A DNA stretch of 64,000 bases from Immersiella caudata (Eukaryota; Ascomycota; Sordariomycetes; Sordariales; Lasiosphaeriaceae). The position numbers and the translations under genes are program-made. The notes under the pieces were generated by a model, which was given only the letters and a program-made list of their open reading frames with translations, made no database searches and was not told where the DNA came from. The stretch is taken from assembly GCA_030512335.1 (NCBI GenBank), contig JAULSU010000002.1, forward strand, positions 3,348,001 through 3,412,000. The letters run 5' to 3'. Of the stretch, positions 28,739 through 40,321 are shown one piece after another (within the stretch, counting starts at the first letter, position 1; each line of letters begins with the position of its first letter).

Positions 28739-31305
28739 ATGTCTTCAGACGGGTACCTGGATCCCGAGTCGGACAGCTACGACTCGCGACCACAGTTTTA
28801 TATTGGCCAGCACGACACGGCGCGCAGTGAAACGCTCACTGACGCTCAGTACACCCACGTCCTGAACTCTGGTGTAAGCTTGAGATTCCGCCGTCACAAC
28901 CCATAAAAAAACGGCCAGCAGTCAACGGCGCAACTCACTGACCAACCTTAGTTCGACTTTGTTACAACTCCGATTACCAACCACCACTTTCGCCAGCGGG
29001 TTGTTGAATTGTACAAGAGCCATCTTCAGGACCGGGAGCAATGGGGTCTCAGCGATGTCGCCAAAACAAATCTATCCTTGCCCGGCCCTGTGGTGCCGAC
29101 TCTCACGGATGAAGACACTTCTTATGGGCCTAGCAGTTATGTTGGCAGTCTCATCGCCTACTCCAGCCCTTGGATAGATCTATGCTCACCCGACCCCATT
29201 ATCTCCAGCATCTCCCGTCAGGTTTTGAATATGGAACTTGTGTATGCAAGCTTCTGCGGCGCCAGAAGTGTCATCATACCCGGCCCAAGAGAGGATGAGA
29301 GCAGCTCTGCAGTCATGCAGTATTCCCGCTGTATCCAGGAGGCTCTCCAAGCAGCAAATAGGATCAACATCATCGTTCACATGCCAATGTACCGTGAGCC
29401 TGGGTTGGAAGAGAAGGCAGCGACACTCTCGTCGCTACTTGGGAAGGCCAACGGGGCAGGGTCAAGTGCCGAGAAGGAGATCGATATTTTCACCACCTGG
29501 GACAGCTGGCACACTGTTAGATCAGTATGTAACTATTCAGCCAGGTTATTTGTCGGTATGTTGCCCGCATCTTCGGACCTGGTGAGGCGGCCTCTCACCA
29601 TGAGCTGAAGCCTTCCTTGTGCAAGATACTAACTGTGCTGCTTAACAGCTCTGCGCATCCCAAAGCGAATCCCCGAAAAGAACCTTCAGGAACGGTGGTT
29701 CGCAGAGCCCCTGCACTACCTCACCCTCGGCGACCATATCTTCCAGCAGAACGCAGCTGGGCGTCCCTCGCTGAGCCGCCACCACCAGGACCTTATTGCC
29801 CGTTACATGCGGTTGAAGCACTACCCATGGCTCATCCTCTCAGACGTCGGTCCTGGGATCGAAGCCTTGGATAACCTTCCAGACCCCATGGCCATAGAGT
29901 TCCCCTCTTTGGCTGAAGCATCCAAGGCACTGAAAGAGAGTCGCAAGCCCATGCCCACACGCAACAACTATGTGGCATACATGAAGCACGTCGAACGTCA
30001 ACAACCCCCGTATTCAGCTATGGAGACACCTCCCCTCCGAAGCTTCCAGGACTGGCTTCAGTCACCTCTCCAGCCGCTCGCAGACAACCTCGAGTCGGCA
30101 ACCTACGAAGTCTTTGAGGGCGACCCGGTCAAGTACAATCAATATGAGCACGCCATCGCAAATGCCATGATTGAGTGGAAAGGGCTCAACAAGCCTACCG
30201 CCCAAAGCCCCGAAAACTCAGATCTCGTCGTGGCAGTTGCTGGTGCTGGCCGTGGCCCTCTTGTTACACGCGTTATTCGCGCCGCCGAGAGCACCGGCAC
30301 CTCCATCCAGCTCTGGGCCGTCGAGAAGAACCAAAACGCCTACGTCTACCTTCTCCGCCAAAACAACCTAATCTGGAACAACCGCGTAACCATCGTCAAG
30401 ACCGACATGCGCGGCTGGGCCGGTCCGACGTCCCCGTCCGGACAGCCCTACAAGGTTGACATTCTCGTCACCGAGCTTCTCGGCTCCTTCGGCGACAACG
30501 AACTCTCCCCCGAGTGCCTCGACGGTATCCAGCGCCACATCTCCCGCCCGCACGGCATTTCCATCCCCCATTCCTACACGGCCCACCTCACGCCTATCGC
30601 CACCCCCCGCCTCTTCGCCGACATTGCCTCTCGCGTCGTGGCCGATCCCAACGCCTTCGAAACCCCCTGGGTCACCCGTCTCTTCGCCCTCGACTTTGCC
30701 GCCCAGAAGGCCCCCGGCCACCCGCGTTTCCAGCAAGCCTGGGAGTTTGCCCACCCTGTCGAGATCTCCCGCGCGGACCAGTTCGCCGAGAGGCACGGCA
30801 ACGCGGTCAAGTTTCACACTGTAGGCGGCGGAAGCATCTCTGGCTCCAGCGGTGTCAACGACCACAACGCGAGACATTGCCATCTGACGTTTGTTTGCCC
30901 CACACGCGGCGTCATCCACGGACTGGCGGGCTACTTTGAGTCGGTGCTGTATGCATCGCAGGTGCAAGGGGGGACAGAGAAGGTGGAGATCAGCATTTTG
31001 CCGGATCAGATCGATCGGAAGAGCAAAGATATGATCTCTTGGTTTCCGATTTTCTTCCCGTTGAAGGTATGTGACTCTGATCATTCTGATATTGGTAAGG
31101 GTGATGCTGACGGTGGTGTGCGTAGCAACCGCTTCTGTTCCCACCGGACTCGGAGATCGAGGTTAGTATGTGGCGGCAGACGGATGATACCAAGGTGTGG
31201 TATGAATGGATTGTGGAGGCGTATGCTTGGGTTGGACCAAAGACGAGGGTCAAGGTTGGGCAGTCAGAGATGCACAGCAGCCGGAAGGTTGCTTGCTTGA
31301 TGTGA
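28739..31305 (+). CDS. skb1: Protein arginine methyltransferase 5 (Skb1/Hsl7 type)
   Basis: Type II arginine methyltransferase making symmetric dimethylarginine on proteins such as Sm proteins and histones. Four exons (28739-28873, 28952-29555, 29649-31066, 31126-31305) with introns of 78, 93 and 59 nt give 778 residues. The N-terminal half is the TIM-barrel region. The catalytic core has motif I VVAVAGAGRGPLVTRV (about 437-452) and the double-E loop ELLGSFGDNELSPE (about 521-534), both glutamates present. The C-terminal beta-barrel ends with WYEWIVEA. Each splice restores a conserved join, for example RLFVALRIPKRIPEKN. The start is the ATG at 28739. SmF, whose relatives are PRMT5 partners or substrates in other eukaryotes, is the downstream convergent neighbour; this is probably coincidental. 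Confidence 0.95.
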
Positions 31306-31725
31306 AGGGGCAAACAGGGGTATTGAAGGCGAGGTAAAAAGGGGTGATGGAAGGTGAACAGCATGGGCGTTAGGTTGAATGGAACCCCCACGTGAGTTGA
31401 CGACGGTAGAGGAAGTTTAGTTGTTTCATTTGTTGTCCTCTGGCTACGAAGGACGGCGACGGCGCTGGCGAAACCAACAAGCAAGTTCCTCCCATACTCA
31501 GTCAGATATGACATGACCGTAACGTGAACTTTTCTCTTACGCTGTGGATATCATCTTCCTTATTGTAGCCCATTCCCTGTGGCCGTTTCCCACGTGCTCC
31601 CAGGGGCAAATCTGGCGCCCTCCATTTTCCCAAGTCAAGCCTATATCACATCGTCGTTACTCCGTCCTGGGCCGTTTCGCCGCAGGCCCAGCAAGATCTT
31701 CGTCGGTTCCCTCGGGTTCGCGCTT
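31306..31725. other. Convergent 3' region between skb1 and SmF
   Basis: 420 bases; both neighbouring genes end here. No gene seen. Confidence 0.55.
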
Positions 31726-32116
31726 CTAGCCCTCCATTTTGGTATCGCCATTCTCGCCTTTGTCTGCTGCCGTGATCCATAGGACATTATTGCATCTGCC
31801 ATCTACCGTTAGCCGCCTGCCAACCAGCCCGGGCAGAAGAAGGGATCAAGTACCGTATCAAAACTTGGCCGAGCGTGCCTGTCGGCTTCTGATTGATAAA
31901 CTCCTCTGTGTTGCTGAGCTGCACGTTCATGTAGCTGTCGATGCTCTGCCGTACAAAAACTTCGTCAGCAATCTTTCCTCAGTCCCCGCACCAGAAAGTT
32001 GAACATACCACCAACCGCCCCTTGTACTCGGCCTCATTCCACTTTAGTCGGACGATGACATCCTTGTTGACCAAATCGAGCAAAAACGGTCGCGGGTTGA
32101 CGGGAACGAAACTCAT
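31726..32116 (-). CDS. smf1: Small nuclear ribonucleoprotein F (SmF)
   Basis: Core subunit of the heptameric Sm ring on spliceosomal snRNAs. Three exons (32116-32009, 31945-31854, 31795-31726) with introns of 63 and 58 nt give 89 residues, the usual SmF size. The N-terminus MSFVPVNPRPFL is diagnostic of SmF. The Sm1 motif VRLKWNEAEYKGRLVSIDSY, rebuilt across intron 1, and the Sm2 motif IRCNNVLWI, rebuilt across intron 2, are complete. A longer frame upstream of this ATG (to 32296) reads low-complexity residues and is not part of the protein. Confidence 0.95.
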
Positions 32117-32836
32117 GGTGGCGGTTTTGAGGGGTTCAGTTCGGGGCGGGTCGCTTGAACTCGTACGATCAGGTGCTAGCGGCTGCGATCGGGAAGAATC
32201 CGCTGCTGGTGGTATCGCGTGGGGTCGCGCTGGGAGTCGAGGCGATGCGATGCGAAAATGCGGAAGCGCGACGTTTATTGGTGTGCATCGATGCAAGGCT
32301 GAAAGTCTGGATTGCGGCGGCGAGACGCATTAGTTCGGTGCAGGTAGGGCGAGGCTTTTGGCCTGAGGCATCAACTGAAGTACCTACGTAGGCATGAACT
32401 TTTCCGTCGACCCTCATCCTCCCAGATATTGGAAAAGAACCAAGTGAATGGATAAACTGTCAGTGTGTTATTTCTATAAGGTTTAGAGATCGAACTTAAG
32501 CAAAACCTCAAAGTGGTAGGTTCTCAGCCATAGACCATCGCATGCCAACTCCAACCTGACAAATCTAATAAAATGCAAACAAAAAAACAACCCCCCATCA
32601 GTCGCTATGCCTCCCGAATCCTGATCCCGAATCCCATGCCTTCCTTTTGAGCCCCATTCCCTATATCAATACAAAGAAACCGAATTTCGTCAGTGAGTCA
32701 TGACTTGACTTTGGCCGTCAACAACTAAAACCATTTCTAAATGTATGCGCACCGTGAAGCCATCCAGCGAGAACCCTCATTGATAAAAAAGAACACCCCA
32801 TCGACGCCAACCAAATAAACGCCAGATGGCAGCTCC
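32117..32836. other. Promoter of SmF and 3' flank of the next gene
   Basis: 720 bases; no gene seen. The AT-rich part (about 32400-32830) fits a 3' flank of the minus-strand membrane protein gene. Confidence 0.5.
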
Positions 32837-34107
32837 CTAAAGCCAAGGCGTAGCAACGACCGCATCTTTCCTCATAACCGCCCAGGAGCTGCTACTCACG
32901 ACCGACTCGGGGGTAGATTGCCTGTTCCGACTCCCGCTTTTACTCCTCTCCCTCCTCTTACTATCCACCGTCTTCTGACTGACGCTCCGTATTGACGGCT
33001 CAAACTCCGAAGATGCATCCAGCTCAGCAGTAAACTTAGGGTTGGAATCTAGTTCTGCTGCCTTTGGGTGTAGATACCCAACACCGCCGCCATCGGCGTG
33101 TTTGAATCCGTACGGTTTCCCTGTGTCCTCTAACTCTTCGCTCATGGCCGTCCGGGACGTTCTTGTTGTGGCGATTGTAGGTGTACGCCCTCGCCCCATG
33201 AGGTCACGCTTGGAGAGGTCTAGTCGAGGTGACCGGATAGAATCGCGCGAGACATCCTCGGAAAGTTCAAACACCGAGGGAACAATCCCGTTGGTGTAGG
33301 TGCTTGCTCGGTTGAGGTCCTTCGGCGGCGGCCGGGGTCGAGGCACTCGGCGCCCTTTCTTCATCTTGCGCCATCGGAGCCATATGCAGAGGAAAATTGT
33401 ACCTGCGATGAGAAGAAGGCCTAGGGCTGACCCTACACCGATACCAACGGCGGTGCCAGTAGTGAGACCGCCCCCTGTTGTAGGCGCTGGTGGATCGGTG
33501 GGTGTTTGTGTTGGTAGTGATAGTGTCCTGGAAGCGCCTTGAGTGGCAGCAAATGTTTGGGATGCGTCAACTTTAGTTATGAGGTCGCCGGATCTGAAGC
33601 GCACTTCGATGCCGCGAGCGCTGATCCCTCCGTTGCTTTCCGATATCGTTTTCGGTCCAGAGACAGTTCCATCTGTGATAACCGTTACGTCGATGACAGC
33701 CACGGCCCCTTTCCAAGTTGTTGTGCAACCCAGTGATTCCTGCTCAGTAGCTCCAGGGCAGGTATATCTCAGGACGCTATATCAATATGTCAGTATGACC
33801 ACCGCAACACCTGGGCCGATCCAGCTTACGTCGGACAGCAGATAAGAGCTGTTTCCGTTGGTGATCTTGTCAGTTGGGAATCGGTTCTGGAGCATGCTGC
33901 CGTGTACCCTTGAGGACAGAAGCCCGGGGAGTAGTAGCGGTTGGGCCCGGCGTCATATCCACTTGGAAAACAGTCGGACCCAAACGTGAACAGAGGTCCC
34001 TGCTCAAACCGATACTCATTGCTTGTAAAGATTTGGTAAATCTGCGGTGTTGCGGTACAGCTCGACGGCGCTTTGAAGGTTGTCGTCAAGGGACCGATAG
34101 CAGTCAT
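32837..34107 (-). CDS. Single-pass membrane protein with Cys-containing ectodomain and disordered tail
   Basis: Two exons (34107-33830 and 33776-32837) with a 53-nt GTAAGC..ATAG intron encode 405 residues. The start MTAIGPLTTTFKAPSSC is one I associate with a group of fungal membrane proteins; a Met 14 codons upstream is the alternative. The N-terminal part has paired cysteines (FGSDCFPSGY, SPGFCPQGY, ALICCPT, YTCPG), then a Thr/Pro stalk, one membrane span (SALGLLLIAGTIFLCIWL) and a basic stop-transfer WRKMKKGRR. The cytoplasmic tail is Ser/Arg-rich. There is no classical cleaved signal peptide, so the single span may act as signal-anchor. The layout resembles fungal SKG6/AXL2-like or wall-sensor proteins; function unknown. 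Confidence 0.8.
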
Positions 34108-36277
34108 GATGGAGCAACCGTGCACATCGTCATCGGTCTGGACTTCCACGCCTTCGATTCAGAGGACAGGGGAACGGAGCATCTGGGGAAAGCCATGAAT
34201 TAAAAGTGAAGGGGATCTCAAGCCTTTTCCGTCAGCCCCAACGGTCTGGCTTGCGCGCAGTCAGGGGGGTCGCGCGACCCCTGGTCCCGATGACCAGGGG
34301 TTCAACTCTCAACTGCAGGGCGGGAAAGGCCAATTTCCGTCGGTCCAACTGGCCGAAAGTCCAGACGGGACCGGCCGGTGCCTGGCGGCTGGCCTCGATG
34401 CCGAAACATGTTCAACACCACAGCCACCAAAAAGACCAGCGGAAACGAGCTTGGGTGGGATCCCGTTAAGACCCTGTGCGTGCTGGTCGCGCTGTTGGCT
34501 GAGGTAACGCGCAACGATCTCAAACTTGTGCTGAGTTCGATAACACCAATGCGAAATATTGCTGACTTGATCCCTGAGAAGGGGCAAACACCCCAATGAG
34601 AGAACTCTAAAGAATGGCCAGTTTGTTGCGGTTTTTAGCGCTCGTCCTAAATGTTAGTGCAGGCGTCGTGGTGGTTATGAGAGCCTCAAAAGACAGACAT
34701 TGTGTGGGTATCAAATATTAACTCGTCTGAGCAGAAACGAAGACTCCAAAATGGAGTGGTCCACGTTGCTCGCCATGCCGTTGCTCCCTCGGTGGCCGCA
34801 GTGGTTCAACCTGAACCAATACGGAACAGAGCTGAAAAACAAACGTGACAACTGTTGACGTGATGTGCTCAACCCCTGCCTCGGACTCGTCGATTAGAAC
34901 AGCGGGGTCTAGGGTCGTTTGTTCGGGCGGTTGTCATCGCTTTTGCCGCCGGCCTTCCCGACGACCGTGGAGAACAGAACATTCGTGATCCTTGGGGCCC
35001 AGGCCGGCCGCCTCTCCACGACTTTTGTTAACACAGTTGAAGGGAACAGTTAAAAAGTCCCGTCAACATCCAGAAGCGTTGACGCAGAGGCGCAAGAGGG
35101 ATGCCCTTGGATAGGATTCCATGTATTCAGGAATTTGTGGGTCAATATTTGACCGAAAAGGCAAATTGTCTTACATCCTTCAGGGAAACCTCATTTCCAC
35201 CGCGCTGGCTTTTCTTTTCTTCGGCAACATTCAACCAAAGGAAGAGCAGTCCGGATCTCGAATACACGGCGGCGGCATGAATCGTCCCGCCGCATGCAAT
35301 TAAAACGTGGATGAGAAGATGTGGTAAGATGGTGTCCGAATCGACGCAGGATTGATGCAAGAAAAGACAGCCAAGTCGTGAGAAACTGACAAGCCACCAG
35401 TCAGGTCGGAGAGCTCTTCCGCTCGGGGCAGGCACGCACTGTTATCGATAGGCACACCGAATCCCAGCCACCACCGTACCGAGTACGGTCAAGCGTGGAT
35501 GATCGAAAAAGCGGGCCCCACTGCAAGCACTCTGAGTGAGCTCTGGTGATTGGTTATTGATGATAACAGCTCGTCCCCGCACTTCCCCAGACCACGAGAT
35601 CGATTTGGAGGGCGGTCAACGTGCCTCGCCTCTGCTTCCAGATGTGGCCTGAACTGATAACGGGCGAGGCTCCTCGAGCAACTGACTGGCTGATTCCTGA
35701 TAACAGCCGGAGCTTGGGAAGCGTGGAGGGGAAGCTTTATCGATTGCTCGCAAGCTAGCCCCTCTTTCCTAACATCGATCGACGAGTCGGCCGAGCTTGT
35801 GATGGTGGATGTCGGAGAAGATGGGACGCACCATTGGACACCCTTCCTGTCACCATCTGGTATCCTGCAGATGCCGACACATGGGTTCATGGTGGTGGGC
35901 GTTGTCGTGGGTGACGTGAAGTGACACCATCGACCCCGTCGCTCCAAGTTGTCCCCATGCAGCCCCTCCATAGACAAGGAAGTGGGAAGGTGGGATGCAG
36001 GCTGGCCTACCTACCTGCAGCTCTCGCAGCTTCCCTCCGTGCCGGCAAGCATGCTATCAGTCGGGACAAAAAGAAGTGGGAGCTCCCCGCGTAGAGGAGG
36101 AAGGCTATCCTGCTTCTTTTCCCTCACGGACTCACATTGATGTGAGTCGACAAGGTCTGGCATCTCGTACTTGGCTCCCCAGTATCTCGCTGGGAGTTCT
36201 CCTCTAGACTCACTCCTCAATCGAATCCTGCCTCCTGTCTCTTTGTTTCCCCGTTTGAGTGGCACTGAGTCAGAACC
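34108..36277. other. Divergent promoter region between two membrane-protein genes
   Basis: About 2.2 kb with no supported gene. It holds a strongly palindromic block at 34266-34300 (listed separately). Small open frames overlap on both strands without recognisable content. Confidence 0.5.
34266..34300. repeat. Nested palindromes upstream of the membrane-protein gene
   Basis: GGGGTCGCGCGACCCC (34266-34281) is a 16-bp perfect palindrome. Its last four bases start a second inverted repeat, CCCCTGGTC (34278-34286) pairing with GACCAGGGG (34292-34300) over a 5-nt spacer. The block sits about 160 bases before the ATG at 34107. It could be a binding site for dimeric regulators or just a structured GC-rich patch. 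Confidence 0.6.
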
Positions 36278-38220
36278 ATGGCGATCTGGTCGGCAGCCGT
36301 TCTCGCCTTGCTTGCAGCATCCAGCTCGGCGCAGACCACGAATGCTCCAAGCAACGAGCACGTTTGGTCGTCGGTTGCCTGGGTTCTTCATGGCGAGAGA
36401 ACTCCGCTATGGGGTCCCACGGTCTCTCCTGCTCTAACGCCTCTCGGCGCGCAGCAGATGTTTGCGCAAGGCTCCTTATTGCGAGACCGCTACCTTCGTG
36501 AGGACCCCGAAGAGAAAGACGCGACGTTTGCGCCCATCGAAGGCATTGAGCGGAATGCGATCGACAACACACAGTTGAGCATCCTGACGAACGCGGATCA
36601 GCACATGGTTACGAGCGTTCGTTGCCTAGAAAACGCCTTCAAGGGGCATAACTGACGGATAGTACCCTAGGTGCAAGCCTTCCTCCAGGGCCTTTACCCG
36701 CCCATTTTGCAAGCCTTCTCTGAGAACTCGGGAGGGATAGAGGCGGCCCGGTTCGCCAATGGCAGCATTGTCAACTACCCCTTGCAGGGTTACCAGTATC
36801 CAGCCTTCCGCACAGCCTCCGTACTAGACTTCGAGTCCATCTGGGTTGGGGGTCACGTTGGATGCAGTATGTGCGATTCCTGCTGTTTTTTGCCCCTTTA
36901 GTCTCTTTGCCCTAATGTCTCAGGAGGTCTGAGGAGTTACCTCCTCAGACCTCCGAGACATGCAAGCATTGTCCCAAAATGGAAGATAATAGCTGACATC
37001 GACCACCAGCGAAATACACAGAGTCGCTCCTCAACTTCAGGGCGGACGACGTTGTAGCGACCATCTACAACAACACCAAGAACTTTTACCAAAATCTGTG
37101 GGTCCAGGTGCTGCACGAGGTGTTCCCGTCGTCCATGGCCAACTTCGCGAACGCGTACATCCTCTATGATTACGCCCAGTTCCGCTACACGCACAACAAC
37201 AGCACGCGCAAGAACATCACGGCAGATGAGCTCGCCATGATGGCCCGGTTTGCCTCCACCGAGCAGCGTAACAAGAATGCCAACCTTTCCGTGTCTGGGA
37301 CCAGCCAAGGTGATATGATTCGGGCCGTTGCCGGCCGGACGATGGCGGCCAAAACGTTGAGCTTCCTTAGGGAGAACATACGGCTGGGCGGTGCCACCAA
37401 CAAGATCAACATTGCTTTCACCACCTTGGAAACTTTTGTGGCGTGGTTTGCGCTCTCAGGTCTCGTCACAGGCGAACACATGGCCGAGTTCAAGCCACTT
37501 CCCGAACCAGGTGGTATGATGGTTTTTGAGCTCTTCTCAATTGGTGGTAGAACCGACTCCTATCCTGAACTCGACAACCTCTGGGTCCGGTTTCTCTACC
37601 GCAACGGCACCGATCCCGGCGACCAACTCACAACTTATTCGCTATTCAACAGTACGCTCGGCCGCCTTCCTTTTCGCGAGTTTATGAGCCAAGTACAGTC
37701 GTTTGACGTCAGCACGATAGCAGAGTGGTGTAAACTCTGTGATGGCGTCTCACTCTTCTGCTCTGACCTGAAGTCCCGCAATTCCAGCCCAGGCCTCTCC
37801 TCTGGCCGTGGCGCCTTCATTCAGCCCACGGTAGCCGGAGCCATCGGCGCCGCCGTCACACTTGCGGTTGCTGGTCTCTTATTCTTCATCGCTATCCTTC
37901 TCGGCGTTATCCGTTTCCACCGAACCGGTTCCGATACCAAGGCATGCACGGGAACTCTGGGTGGCTTCAAGGGTGCGGAGAAAATGTCCAGCGACACCGA
38001 CCTCGCTTGGGCAAGAGGCGGCACCCGCCACGAGCGAACAGGCAGCTGGGAGCTACGCGGGAAGAAGGGTGCTGACGTGGAAGGGCAGGAGGAGGGGGTT
38101 AGCCCTTCTGCTACAGGGGTTACAGTGAGAGCCAGGGACTTGACACATCCCTCAAAGGGGATGGATGATGATGCAATCAGCATTGCTGGACAGGAGCCAG
38201 TCAAGCCGAGGGAGTTCTAG
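36278..38220 (+). CDS. Histidine acid phosphatase-like membrane protein with altered RHG motif
   Basis: Three exons (36278-36616, 36671-36866, 37010-38220) with introns of 54 and 143 nt encode 581 residues. A signal peptide (MAIWSAAVLALLAASSSAQ) leads into a histidine-phosphatase fold. The signature RHGxRxP reads LHGERTP (residues 37-43), so the first catalytic Arg is Leu, while His38, Arg41 and Pro43 remain. The usual C-terminal HD/HE pair is also not visible; the region reads GGMMVFELFS. Near the end come one membrane span (AVTLAVAGLLFFIAILLGVI) and a charged cytoplasmic tail. Many N-glycosylation sites are present. Inference: a surface protein that may have lost phosphatase activity. Exon 1 is joined at HMVTS/VQAFLQGLYPP. 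Intron 2 contains a strong hairpin. Confidence 0.85.
36915..36961. repeat. Long hairpin inside intron 2 of the phosphatase-like gene
   Basis: A 14-bp perfect stem (36923-36936 with 36941-36954, loop TTAC) extends by 7 more pairs (36915-36921 with 36955-36961) across a single bulged A at 36922. It lies between the donor at 36867 and the branch/acceptor region near 37000. Confidence 0.85.
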
Positions 38221-39104
38221 TAGACTTTCCGGTTTATGTAGTTGTTCTTGGTGTGGGCATACGACTGAGGATCTCTTGCTCTCCTTCTTAACTTCTCTGG
38301 CATTCACTTGATACCCATTACCTTTTTGGCTTATATAGTCGTTCAAAGTATTGACTCGTGTGGTTTAGGGATGGTGGGCGCTTGGTTCGGGCTGTTGGAG
38401 TTGCACTCCGTTGAGATGATGGCCAGGAACACATGAGATCGGGATTTGCCTTGGGAAAGGGTGGGTAGGGCGTCTCACAGTAATGAGATGAGCTCGTATC
38501 CTCTTATTGAGCATAAATAAGGACTTAGTCTAGTGTTATTGGTCTATTGGAATTCATCATTCTCATCGGTTTTTATGCCAAACGTCCGTCCTTCTTTGAG
38601 CAAGGAAGCAGCCTGGAGTCTCAAGAGACTAGGGAGGTCACCTAACGTGCAATTTGGGCCTTTTCAGCGCTCAGGCTTTGCGGGGTGAATATTTGCATAT
38701 TATAGTCGCAGTGGGTGGGTTGGGAGGTGAGCAAAAGGCCTCGTTAGCTGTGTTGACCGTACTGGTCACAAGTGGGGTGTTCCCCGATGCTCGTTTTTGT
38801 GAGGTGCGCTGCACATGCACCTTCGCATTGAGAGCCTACGCCCCAACAACATCCACAGTATCTAACTCTGGGCTTTCACTCTCATAATACTAGGCAAAGC
38901 CAACTGGTGTGGCCCGGAATTATCACCAGCCAGCAAATAGCTTCATGTACGTTTACCTTCGATACCTTCAAATCTGGGCCCTAGCTGCCTTCTAACACTC
39001 CTACAGACTGGCCACAGACGCAGTCCCTAAACAGACTGAATGCCTTCTTGTTTTGAGCAAGGACGAGACTTTTCATTTCACCCCGCTTAGTCAAACGGCT
39101 CACC
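38221..39104. other. Intergenic, no gene seen
   Basis: About 880 bases between two plus-strand genes: 3' flank then promoter. The open frame at 38654-38887 has no recognisable content. Confidence 0.5.
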
Positions 39105-39794
39105 ATGGCATTTAACCCGCCTTCCGGGCCATCACACGGTCATGGTCATGGCCATGGCCACCCCGGAGCTCACCATCATAACACTCACCCGCCTAGAGAA
39201 CTCAAACCGTCAGAGCGAATCCCCGAACTCGTCAACCTTGCGCCCTCTATGTTTGTTCCCCTCAACGACGAGTTCCTCGCCAAGCATCTCCAGCCCGTCC
39301 CGCGCAACCGCCGGGTCGAGATGCTCAAGCGCATCATGGACAGCATTGAGCATCAACGTGCGGGCGTCAAAGAGAACCTCATCGCCATGCTGGAGCGCGA
39401 GAAGATACGTATTACGCTCGCTGCGGCGGAGAGACAGGCGGAGAACCCGATGCCGTCGGGGGCCATGTTGGCTCTGAATACGGACGAGACGGACATGATG
39501 ATTCGGAATATGGAGGCCGATCCGATCCCGGGGGTGGATTACAATGTGAGGATGTTGCCATCGTTTAACGCACCCGCACAAATTTCAATTCACGATGTGT
39601 TGATTCAGCAGCTGCTGGATTTGGCGGAGAGGCTGACGATTCAGCTGTCGGGCTATGAGGGGCACATGGATGGGGTGAAGAGGTATTATCAAGACTGTCT
39701 TGAGAAGGAGCTTATGAGGATCCAAGAGGCGGGGCTGAGGCCGGAGGAGAGGGGCCATGTGAGGATGCAGGACGCAGATATGGGTGGCTTCTGA
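39105..39794 (+). CDS. Unknown protein with His/Gly-rich N-terminus, 229 aa
   Basis: A single exon in a good start context (TCACCATGG) encodes 229 residues. The N-terminus has alternating His-Gly (HGHGHGHGHPGAHHH), which could bind metal ions but is low-complexity. The rest is mainly helical and charged: ELVNLAPSMFVPLNDEFL, then RRVEMLKRIMDSIEHQRAG and a long basic helix, and near the end a helix with DVLIQQLLDLAERLTIQL. There is no signal peptide or membrane span. The strong codon bias and amphipathic helices suggest a real conserved protein, perhaps part of a complex; I do not recognise the family. Confidence 0.8.
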   Translation: MAFNPPSGPSHGHGHGHGHPGAHHHNTHPPRELKPSERIPELVNLAPSMFVPLNDEFLAKHLQPVPRNRRVEMLKRIMDSIEHQRAGVKENLIAMLEREKIRITLAAAERQAENPMPSGAMLALNTDETDMMIRNMEADPIPGVDYNVRMLPSFNAPAQISIHDVLIQQLLDLAERLTIQLSGYEGHMDGVKRYYQDCLEKELMRIQEAGLRPEERGHVRMQDADMGGF

Positions 39795-40321
39795 GGGCAA
39801 AGCATTGGACTTTGTTTTACGGGAGCCGGGATTCTTCTTGTGTAGTTGCACCCAAGCAAAGGCGGCCTTCTGCGAGGAAAATGTAGCGACCGGCGGTAAG
39901 AAACACTGATCATAGAGGCCCGAAGGCAGTCTCACACGTATCCAAAACGGCGCCAATAATTCTCAATCTAGAACACATGATAGAGGAAGGCTCAGTGGAG
40001 ACGTAATTCCAGCTGAAGCCGGATTGCGCAGCGAGCTTGTCCTACAATAAGTGCCCATAGTACAATATGGGGAAAAAAAGAGAAGTCGAAAAGAGGCGGC
40101 CGTCGAGCTCACGAAGTTTTTAAAAGGTGGTGGTGCGGGTCCCCATGACAAAGGGCGGCTCATGATTGGTCGACAAGCGATGCTAGCTCCTGGTTCTTCC
40201 GGGCGACGTTCAATCGATGCTCGACCACCAAAGCAATCCACCATCGAGCTTCGAGCTTCGCCACTACCCTCCTCCCCAATCTCCCCTCCTTCTGACCTCC
40301 GTCCTCCGTCAAGACGGCACG
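39795..40321. other. 3' flank and promoter of the complex I gene
   Basis: 527 bases; no gene seen. The right part is a pyrimidine-rich leader of the 78 kDa subunit gene. Confidence 0.5.

Noticed and set aside
30368..31144. 258-codon antisense open frame
   Set aside because: Antisense to the PRMT5 exon; no recognisable domain.
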